This document shows, piece by piece, positions 1-4,591 of a stretch of 5,866 nucleotides of DNA. The DNA comes from Cloacimonetes bacterium UBA6081. GTDB lineage: Bacteria > Cloacimonadota > Cloacimonadia > Cloacimonadales > Cloacimonadaceae. The notes under the pieces were generated by a model that saw only the letters and a list, made by a program, of their open reading frames with translations, was not told where the DNA came from and made no database searches. The stretch's first letter is position 1; the number at the start of each line of letters is the position of its first letter. The position numbers were made by a program, and so were the translations under genes. The stretch covers positions 1-5,866 of the forward strand of contig DIXL01000036.1 of NCBI GenBank assembly GCA_002428685.1, given 5' to 3'.

Positions 1-85
1 CGTTTGTCGGAGCATACCCCAAAAACCCCATTTTTTGTCAAACCTCCAAACACACTGCATCCCCCTATTTTCTAAACTCTTACGC

Positions 86-517
86 CTAGCTTATTTCTTC
101 GCTCAATAGATTGTAATCCATGCAAACAAAAGGATGATTGCCAAGCAGGGTGGTGGTTCCCAAAGCTTCAATGGCCAGTTCTTCGCCATTAAAACTGGTC
201 AAATGATATTCCGCATTGGGGGAATAGTAGGTATAATAAGTGGTTATAGGAGCATTTTTTGATTCCTGCAAATCGAACCCAAGATAGCCAGCTAAACCTT
301 GCAGAGTTCCCTTTGTAGGGTCTTGACCTGCTCCTGCCATGGATAGGGGTAAACGCCAATATTCCACAGCTTTATCTCTAAAGATATCAAGCTCTGCAAT
401 CAGTGCTTGGCGGTTAGCAGTGTAAGCCTGATAATTGAACATATAAATTCCCACAGCAATAGACACTCCGATTAAAATCACAGAAAGAACGATAAGCAAT
501 ATCTGCGATGCGCCCAT
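86..517 (-). CDS. Small membrane-anchored, pilin-like hypothetical protein
   Basis: I do not recognise a named family. The 143-residue product begins with one long hydrophobic helix (about residues 5-27) preceded by only MGAS. A polar, helical-looking stretch with alternating charges follows (about 33-56, NRQALIAELDIFRDKAVEYW), then a Tyr/Thr-rich region (93-105) and a lone cysteine at 132 near the end. This N-terminal-helix-plus-globular layout and the length resemble type IV pilins, pseudopilins and similar inner-membrane proteins. However, the usual prepilin cleavage context (a basic leader, then G before F/M-T-L-x-E) is absent, so processing by prepilin peptidase is doubtful. The ATG is preceded by an AAAGAGG ribosome site about 11 nt away, a slightly long gap. 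The gene stands alone behind the ABC-operon terminator, so it probably has its own promoter in the 518-675 gap, but no convincing one is visible. The reading frame itself is well supported; the function is not. Confidence 0.75.
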   Translation of the reverse strand: MGASQILLIVLSVILIGVSIAVGIYMFNYQAYTANRQALIAELDIFRDKAVEYWRLPLSMAGAGQDPTKGTLQGLAGYLGFDLQESKNAPITTYYTYYSPNAEYHLTSFNGEELAIEALGTTTLLGNHPFVCMDYNLLSEEIS

Positions 518-675
518 ATTTTCAATAACCTCTTTTTATAGCTTTAACATTACTCACAATAAATCTGCGAATTAGCTCAAAAACGCTTTTTCATAATCAA
601 TTCCAGACTTTAGGCTAAGGATTATCCACCTCTAAAGATTGTCAAGATAAATTTTCATTTATGATATATTTTTAT

Positions 676-720
676 AAAAAAGGCTATAATGCGATCTGAA
701 TAGAGACAGCATTATAGCCT
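676..720 (-). terminator. Rho-independent terminator of the regulator-ABC operon
   Basis: A perfect 12-bp inverted repeat, AGGCTATAATGC (681-692) and GCATTATAGCCT (709-720), encloses a 16-nt loop. Read on the minus strand the stem is directly followed by TTTTT (complement of 676-680) and more A/T. It lies about 30 nt beyond the permease stop codon, the right place to end the leftward operon. It also insulates the downstream pilin-like gene. TATAAT inside the stem is coincidental to the pairing. Confidence 0.85.
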
Positions 721-751
721 GCAAAACGCCCTCCGAAAAAGGTTTGTTTAC

Positions 752-1606
752 TTAGGTCAGTTCTTTTCTTTTATACAGGAAGTAACCTGCCACAAAAAGC
801 ACAGAACTGTATAACAGCTTCAAAACAGAATCCCAACCGGCAATATGCTGCCACTTGCTTGCACACAGCATCATGACATTCGAGGTTCCGGCGTTCAGGT
901 GTGCGCCACTGAAATTGAGCTGTATCGTGGCTAAGCGCGCAATATATTTCAGTAACGAAGGGATGTTCAAGCCCGCAGTGTAATTTAAGATACTGATGGC
1001 AGCCTGGATGCCAAGGATGGTTAATGTTCCAAAGAAAAAGGACTTACGCTTGTAAATGCCGGCAAAAAACCAGTAGATAGAGGCTAAAAACAACAGCGAT
1101 AAGCTTATCTCTATGGTAGCTTGCAGCCAAGCAATTACGCCAAAATACACATGCGCCGAGGTGTAATACGCCTGCACAAAGCTGATTGCCAAACTGTTTA
1201 CCAAGCCCAAAACCGCAAAAAGAGCAATGGTTCCAAAGCTTAGCATAGCGTATTTTACTCCGATGATCTTGATTAGCGAAACCGGTTGCGACAGATGCAG
1301 AATCTCGCACTTGCGCTTGAATCCGCCATTTATCATGCTGTCAGAGAGGATGATAGCGGACACGATTGCCACCCAACCCAGCGTAATCATGGTGCCATAA
1401 ACGCTTCCATAGACCAACATATTGCCCATGTCGGCGGGAAAGTTTTGCACCGAAATCAGCCACTGGGCAGATTGTCCCCTTACCAAGCCGATAATCAGCC
1501 CCAAAAGGCCTATGGCATAAGCTCCCAAGGTAAACCACAGGGGGGTTAACAAGGTGCTGCGATTGGTGTGCCATTCTTTGATGGCCAAGGCTTTAAGCTG
1601 TTTCAT
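752..1606 (-). CDS. ABC-2 type transporter permease
   Basis: Integral membrane subunit of an ABC exporter, 284 residues. About six hydrophobic segments are visible near residues 20-42, 66-88, 119-145, 155-183, 189-208 and 262-277, with a basic C-terminus (YKRKELT). The loop after the second segment (about 95-118, with KRKCEILHLSQPVS) is the cytoplasmic coupling region typical of ABC-2 permeases. The length fits the family. The ATG has a strong AGGAGGT ribosome site (complement of 1611-1617) located inside the 3' end of the ATPase gene. The start lies 14 nt inside that gene, so the two are very likely co-translated. One permease per ATPase suggests that it homodimerises with two ATPase copies. 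The substrate is not predictable; relatives in YtrA-controlled operons are linked to cell-envelope stress or peptide-antibiotic resistance, which is family knowledge and not evidence here. Confidence 0.88.
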   Translation of the reverse strand: MKQLKALAIKEWHTNRSTLLTPLWFTLGAYAIGLLGLIIGLVRGQSAQWLISVQNFPADMGNMLVYGSVYGTMITLGWVAIVSAIILSDSMINGGFKRKCEILHLSQPVSLIKIIGVKYAMLSFGTIALFAVLGLVNSLAISFVQAYYTSAHVYFGVIAWLQATIEISLSLLFLASIYWFFAGIYKRKSFFFGTLTILGIQAAISILNYTAGLNIPSLLKYIARLATIQLNFSGAHLNAGTSNVMMLCASKWQHIAGWDSVLKLLYSSVLFVAGYFLYKRKELT

Positions 1607-2444
1607 GGCTACCTCCTACCACGGCCAGGAAAATATCTGCCAGACTGGCACGTCCATAAGCTGCGCCTTCAATTTCTATTTGCGCAGGCAGCACCGCATT
1701 GATAAAACCCAGGCTGTTGGCAACCACTTTGGGGTTGTGAGCATGAATTTCCGCAGCCCGCTCGGAGGGTAAACTCACAATGCGGTATTGGCTTTTAAGG
1801 GTTTCCACGTCTTCGTGCATGATTATTTTGCCGTTATCGATAAACACAATCTCCTGCAGCAGGTCTTCCACCTCTTCCACCTGGTGCGTGCTGATAAATA
1901 TGGTCTTTTCCTCGCTGAAGAACTCACCCAGGATAGTATTGAAGAATTCCTTGCGGAAAGCGATGTCCAGCCCCAAAGTAGGCTCATCCAGCAGCAGATA
2001 ATCCACATCCAAAGATAGGGTGATAAGCAGATACAGCTTGGTTTTCATGCCCTTGGAAAGCTTGGCCACCTTCTTCTTTGGGGGCAAGTTGCTGATGGAC
2101 AGCAGCTTATTGGCAGTGGCTTCGTTCCAGCAGGGGTTTACGCCTATGATGTAGTCTATGGTTTGTTGCACTGTTAAACGGTCGTCCAAACCGTTTATAT
2201 CGGGGATAAAAGCCACTTTTTCAAAGATGCGGTGATCGCGGTGATTGATGGGGCTGCCATCCAAAACAACTTCGCCGCTGTGGTTCAAAAAGCCGAGCAT
2301 ACAACGCATCAGAGTGGACTTCCCTGCACCGTTTTTGCCTAATAAGCCGATGATTTTACCGCGCTCCAGATTAATGGAAACGCCGTCCAGGGCTTTAAAC
2401 TTGCCGTAGAACTTAGTAAGATTACGGGTTTCGTAGCTATTCAT
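1593..2444 (-). CDS. ABC transporter ATP-binding protein (YtrB/BcrA-like)
   Basis: Cytoplasmic ATPase that powers the neighbouring permease. Numbered from the upstream ATG at 2456, the motifs are: Walker A GKNGAGKST (40-48), a signature motif degraded to LSKGM (133-137), Walker B YLLLDEP (153-159), D-loop LGLD (161-164) and H-loop STH (189-191). LSKGM in place of LSGGQ, and an acidic residue where the Q-loop glutamine usually sits (IPD, 84-86), are common in the YtrB/BcrA-like branch that pairs with ABC-2 permeases. All catalytic motifs look intact. About 60 residues after the H-loop form a family-typical C-terminal extension. I place the start at 2444 (283 aa). That ATG has GGAG six nt upstream and overlaps the regulator's stop as ATGAATAG, whereas the ATG at 2456 has no ribosome site. 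The gene ends 14 nt inside the permease gene. Confidence 0.92.
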   Translation of the reverse strand: MNSYETRNLTKFYGKFKALDGVSINLERGKIIGLLGKNGAGKSTLMRCMLGFLNHSGEVVLDGSPINHRDHRIFEKVAFIPDINGLDDRLTVQQTIDYIIGVNPCWNEATANKLLSISNLPPKKKVAKLSKGMKTKLYLLITLSLDVDYLLLDEPTLGLDIAFRKEFFNTILGEFFSEEKTIFISTHQVEEVEDLLQEIVFIDNGKIIMHEDVETLKSQYRIVSLPSERAAEIHAHNPKVVANSLGFINAVLPAQIEIEGAAYGRASLADIFLAVVGGSHETA

Positions 2445-2811
2445 GTTTTTCTCCATAAATGGTATTGATTAAAGTGATGAGGGTGTCTTGTGAAAGCTCA
2501 AGCTGCCTGGCATAGCGCAGAGTTGGCTCCAGCTTTTCGGATATAAAACTCGCAGAACGAAGGTGGATGATTTTGGCACGCGCACCGAAGGCCACAAACA
2601 TCCCCACCCCCCGCTTCTTGTAAAGAATACCTTCGTCCACAAGAGCACTGAGGGCATTGGCCACGGTGATAGGATTTATCTGGTAATCCTTTGCCATAAT
2701 CCGGATGGAAGGCACCGCCTCCTCCTCATTCAGATACCGGTTCAGGATTCGCTCCTCTATGTGCTTGCGGAGCTGCAGGTAAATCGGTAAGTCATCATTT
2801 AACAACTTCAT
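2437..2811 (-). CDS. GntR family transcriptional regulator, YtrA subfamily
   Basis: A 124-residue DNA-binding repressor, first gene of the operon. The winged helix-turn-helix fills most of it: PIYLQL at 9-14, VPSIRIMAK at 33-41, the recognition-helix stretch NPITVANALSALVDEGILY at 46-64 and the wing KKRGVGMFVA at 65-74. Only about 50 residues follow, helical and without the large FadR, HutC or MocR effector domain. This short form is the hallmark of the YtrA subfamily, whose members usually sit with ABC transporter genes and repress their own operon. The effector cannot be predicted. The ATG at 2811 is preceded by AGAGG with a 4-nt gap. The stop TAG overlaps the ATPase start. A candidate promoter lies 50-80 nt upstream. 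Confidence 0.9.
   Translation of the reverse strand: MKLLNDDLPIYLQLRKHIEERILNRYLNEEEAVPSIRIMAKDYQINPITVANALSALVDEGILYKKRGVGMFVAFGARAKIIHLRSASFISEKLEPTLRYARQLELSQDTLITLINTIYGEKHE
2451..2454 (-). promoter_or_regulatory. Ribosome binding site that decides the ATPase start
   Basis: GGAG on the minus strand sits six nt before the ATG at 2444, inside the last codons of the regulator gene. The alternative ATG at 2456 is preceded only by AATCAATACCATTT, with no purine-rich site. This favours the shorter ATPase and an 8-nt coupled overlap. Confidence 0.65.
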
Positions 2812-2833
2812 AAGACCTCTTTTTATTAATCTT

Positions 2834-2873
2834 GCTGTCGCTATGTTGTAGTGATATAGTCATCCATAACAGC
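2834..2873. promoter_or_regulatory. Imperfect inverted repeat, possible self-operator of the GntR regulator
   Basis: GCTGT(cgc)TATG at 2834-2845 faces CATAACAGC at 2865-2873. The arms match except for three extra bases in the left one. A smaller dyad, TGA-N5-TCA, lies between them (2852-2862). The site spans from the proposed -10 box toward the ribosome site, where a YtrA-type repressor would be expected to bind. The dyads are imperfect and not exactly concentric, so this is only a candidate. Confidence 0.25.
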
Positions 2874-2889
2874 AGCACAATATTGTCAA
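2863..2889 (-). promoter_or_regulatory. Candidate sigma70-type promoter of the regulator-ABC operon
   Basis: On the minus strand a perfect TTGACA (complement of 2884-2889) is followed, 15 nt later, by TATGGA (complement of 2863-2868). TG lies one base before it, an extended -10 element. The -10 box is poor and the spacer short, so the extended TG would have to compensate. It lies about 50 nt upstream of the regulator ATG, which leaves room for a short leader. Confidence 0.4.
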
Positions 2890-2927
2890 GAGAAATCGGT
2901 GAAAAAATGAAAGTAAGTCTGAAGAGA

Positions 2928-2968
2928 GTCAGTGAAATCTGCAAATTGGGTCACCGAAACTTGCAAAT
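2928..2968 (+). repeat. Tandem pair of the 19-bp repeat motif
   Basis: GTCAGTGAAATCTGCAAAT (2928-2946) and GTCACCGAAACTTGCAAAT (2950-2968) are direct repeats, 15 of 19 identical. Their period is exactly 22 bp, about two helical turns, so both would face the same side of the DNA. That spacing suits cooperative protein binding, though this is inference. Confidence 0.65.
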
Positions 2969-3085
2969 ACCAAAACAGATACAAGTCCAAGACTCTAAAT
3001 GCTACCTTACGAAATCCATACTGGTATATTGCATATATCATTACGGAATTATTCTCTTGATTTTGAGGCGGATATTAGTTACAAC

Positions 3086-3225
3086 CACTTGGACAAAATA
3101 GTATCTGATTTGCAGATTTTGGTGATCAAAACATTAAAATTTACTGAATCAATGACCAAGTGGTTTTCTGCATATGCTTTTCAGATATTCTTTTCTTTTA
3201 TCTACTTATCTATTTTGTCCAAGTG
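3086..3225. repeat. Perfect 16-bp inverted pair CACTTGGACAAAATAG
   Basis: CACTTGGACAAAATAG at 3086-3101 recurs as its exact reverse complement at 3210-3225. A third partial copy, CCAAGTGGTT at 3156-3165, is the reverse complement of AACCACTTGG at 3083-3092. In each outer copy the ATTTGCAGATTT core lies within about 7 bp downstream on the plus strand (3108 and 3232), so the two motifs travel as neighbours, although their relative orientation differs. Confidence 0.65.
3108..3126 (-). repeat. Third copy of the 19-bp motif, inverted
   Basis: Read on the minus strand this is ATCACCAAAATCTGCAAAT, 16 of 19 identical to the copy at 3232-3250. The last 12 bases are conserved exactly. It lies just inside the left arm of the CACTTGGACAAAATAG inverted pair. 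Confidence 0.6.
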
Positions 3226-3231
3226 ATCGTC

Positions 3232-3250
3232 ATTTGCAGATTTCAGTGAC
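3232..3250 (-). repeat. Fourth copy of the 19-bp motif, inverted
   Basis: Read on the minus strand this is GTCACTGAAATCTGCAAAT, 18 of 19 identical to the copy at 2928-2946. It forms the core of the right-hand outer inverted repeat, six bases beyond the CACTTGGACAAAATAG arm. Confidence 0.65.
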
Positions 3251-3299
3251 TCTTTATAACCAGCAGTCCTGTTACGATTTACTCCCCCCCATTACGTCA

Positions 3300-3327
3300 T
3301 TGACAAATATCCGTAGTCAAATACTTT
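3300..3327 (+). promoter_or_regulatory. Candidate promoter of the secreted-protein operon
   Basis: A perfect TTGACA (3300-3305) is followed after 16 nt by TACTTT (3322-3327), a weak -10 match. A small dyad, ACTTT-cgtt-AAAGT (3323-3336), overlaps the -10 and start region and could be an operator. A C7 run (3284-3290) lies nine bases upstream of the -35 box. The leader to the first ATG would be about 45 nt. Confidence 0.4.
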
Positions 3328-3370
3328 CGTTAAAGTAAAGAAATCATCGTATAACACAAAACTACAAAAT

Positions 3371-3375
3371 GGAGG
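3371..3375 (+). promoter_or_regulatory. Ribosome binding site that decides the start at 3381
   Basis: GGAGG lies five nt before the ATG at 3381. The upstream in-frame ATG at 3369 overlaps this site and has only A/C-rich sequence before it, so the start at 3381 is preferred. It also gives a normal signal peptide beginning MKTAM. Confidence 0.75.
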
Positions 3376-3380
3376 AACCC

Positions 3381-4160
3381 ATGAAAACAGCAATGCTGAT
3401 TGGCATCCTGTTCAGTCTCACTACGGTGCTGCTTGCGCTATCCGGATATGGCACTTCAGCACCCGTGGTGAATGACACCGTCGATCCGTCCCTTTCTATT
3501 CTTGCGCCCAACGGCGGTGAAGCTTGGTATATAGGTGACACCAATGATATCACCTGGACTGCGTCCGACACCAACATTATTCCTAACAGCGTCTATCTCT
3601 GGTATAGCCTGAATGGCGGCACGGATTATCTTCCCATCGCTGAAGCCACAGGCAATGACGGCACTGAGCCCTGGCTGATGCCTTCCGTGCAAAGCTACAA
3701 TGCCAAGGTGCGGATCAAGGTATCCGATAGCTTTGGCAATTTCAGCCAAAAAGCAAGTGCCAGCCCCTTTACCATTACCTATGTTCCGCCCTTGCCACCG
3801 GCTGGAGTCACCGTAAACACTTCCAATGGAGTGGATGCCGTGATCACCTGGCAGCCTGTTACGGAGAATATCTATCATACTCCGCTCACCCCCGATGGCT
3901 ATCTTGTGCTCTACAATGAAACCCCCTATGAGGACGATCAGTTCTATTACTTTTTGGCCATGACCACGGGGCTGAGTCACACTCATCCTTGGGTGGCGCG
4001 CTTCCGTAATCAGATGTTCTACAAAGTAATTGCCTTCAAGGATTACCGGGGAGCTTTGGCCAATATCCTGCAGCAGGCAGTGCAGAATCCGGAGCTGAAA
4101 CTGAGCCTGACGGAGATCAAAGAGGCTCTGCAAAACTATCCTTGGGGAGGTGAGAAATGA
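3381..4160 (+). CDS. Secreted protein with Kre9-like Ig and FnIII-like modules
   Basis: A 259-residue exported protein of unknown role. Residues 1 to about 26 form a signal peptide: MK, a hydrophobic core (LIGILFSLTTVLLAL), then a small-residue cleavage region near SGYGTSA. Residues 38-134 match the style of the Ser/Thr-rich Kre9/KNH-like Ig module (ILAPNGGEAWYIGDTNDITW, then YSLNGG, then VRIKVSDSFGN). Residues 135-220 look like a fibronectin type III module: a proline linker PPLPPAGV, then VITWQPV, GYLVLYN and FYKVIAF. The last 35 residues form a short helical tail without a recognisable sorting signal. There is no catalytic motif, so a structural or binding role at the cell surface or outside is likely. 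The stop overlaps the next ATG as ATGA, so it is probably translated with the SUMF1-domain protein and may partner with it. Confidence 0.85.
   Translation: MKTAMLIGILFSLTTVLLALSGYGTSAPVVNDTVDPSLSILAPNGGEAWYIGDTNDITWTASDTNIIPNSVYLWYSLNGGTDYLPIAEATGNDGTEPWLMPSVQSYNAKVRIKVSDSFGNFSQKASASPFTITYVPPLPPAGVTVNTSNGVDAVITWQPVTENIYHTPLTPDGYLVLYNETPYEDDQFYYFLAMTTGLSHTHPWVARFRNQMFYKVIAFKDYRGALANILQQAVQNPELKLSLTEIKEALQNYPWGGEK
4146..4150 (+). promoter_or_regulatory. Ribosome binding site for the SUMF1-domain gene, inside the upstream gene
   Basis: GGAGG six nt before the ATG at 4157 lies within the last codons of the upstream gene, whose TGA overlaps that ATG (ATGA). This is a standard coupled-translation junction. 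Confidence 0.75.
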
Positions 4161-4504
4161 GAGCCGTTATTTTGCGTTTTGGACTAATTGCATTCGCCAT
4201 GCTGCTCAGCTTTTCGCTTTTTGCCAAAACTGCCTATCTGCAAAGCTTTGAAAGCCTTGCCACCGATACCTGGAGCTACACTGCCAATCACACTCCAGAC
4301 AGCAGACGCATCTGGTGGGGGCCTACCACTGAAAACAAGGGCAGTGCCTCTGCTTACAATGGCAGCTACTACTGGGGGGGCTGGGATTTGGACAATGTGG
4401 AAAGCACTCTTAGCTTCCAAACTCTCACCCTGCAAGCCGGATATACTTACAACCTAAGCTTCTATTACTTTACCAAGAACCTTGCCACCACCAATGACTA
4501 CTGA
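4157..4504 (+). CDS. N-terminal fragment of the split SUMF1-domain protein
   Basis: This 115-residue product is what ordinary translation gives. It has a signal peptide (MRAVILRFGLIAFAMLLSFS, cleavage likely after LFA at 23) and then roughly the first half of an aromatic-rich, beta-rich module (YLQSFESLATDTW at 27-39, YYWGGWD at 71-77, LSFYYFT at 100-106). It stops inside a beta-strand pattern that resumes after the TGA, so the fragment alone is unlikely to fold normally. A G7 run (4374-4380) inside it is a possible slippage site. Confidence 0.55.
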   Translation: MRAVILRFGLIAFAMLLSFSLFAKTAYLQSFESLATDTWSYTANHTPDSRRIWWGPTTENKGSASAYNGSYYWGGWDLDNVESTLSFQTLTLQAGYTYNLSFYYFTKNLATTNDY

Positions 4505-4591
4505 CGTTACAGCGTTAAATACGACAACGGCACAAATTGGGATGGCTGGGTAACCGTAAACAACAATTCCAATGCCTGGACAGCGGTAACA

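Larger units (their letters stand above)
2925..3253. repeat. Intergenic repeat block bounded by 22-bp inverted repeats
   Basis: AGAGTCAGTGAAATCTGCAAAT is not exclusive to one place: it occurs at 2925-2946 and, with one mismatch in 22, as its reverse complement at 3232-3253. The 329-bp block between them is AT-rich and carries no credible gene; its short open frames have no start context and run through the repeats. Inside are two more copies of the core motif (2950-2968, 3108-3126) and three copies of CACTTGG in both orientations. The layout could be a non-autonomous MITE-like element, a decayed insertion sequence or a cluster of regulator sites between two divergent operons. No target-site duplication is seen outside the outer repeats (AGTCTGAAG on the left, TTATAACC on the right), which weakens the transposon reading. 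Confidence 0.7.

Noticed and set aside
1..31. Possible start of another minus-strand gene (ATG at 31, reading MGFLGYAPTN) with CCTCC/GGAGG at 43-47
   Set aside because: The gap from GGAGG to ATG is 11 nt and only ten codons lie in the window, so a real gene cannot be told from chance.
621..645. TTGACA and GATAAT on the minus strand upstream of the pilin-like gene
   Set aside because: The spacer is only 13 nt, too short for a sigma70-type promoter, and no alternative -10 sits at 16-18 nt.
681..720. TATAAT within the terminator stem as a promoter -10 box
   Set aside because: It is explained by the 12-bp stem pairing, and no plus-strand gene starts downstream.
2832..3226. Open frames of 89 and 75 codons on the plus strand in the intergenic block
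   Set aside because: They lack ribosome sites, run straight through the inverted repeats, overlap each other in different frames and show no protein-like composition.
2925..3253. CRISPR array
   Set aside because: Copies are in both orientations, diverge in sequence and lack regular spacers.
3456..4133. Long minus-strand open frame opposite the secreted Kre9-like gene
   Set aside because: It is a shadow of the plus-strand coding region, with no ribosome site and no coherent domain pattern.
4502..4530. Selenocysteine insertion at the TGA
   Set aside because: Only a weak 4-bp stem (CGTT with AACG) follows, without a convincing SECIS-like hairpin, and the position in a beta-rich secreted module gives no redox rationale.
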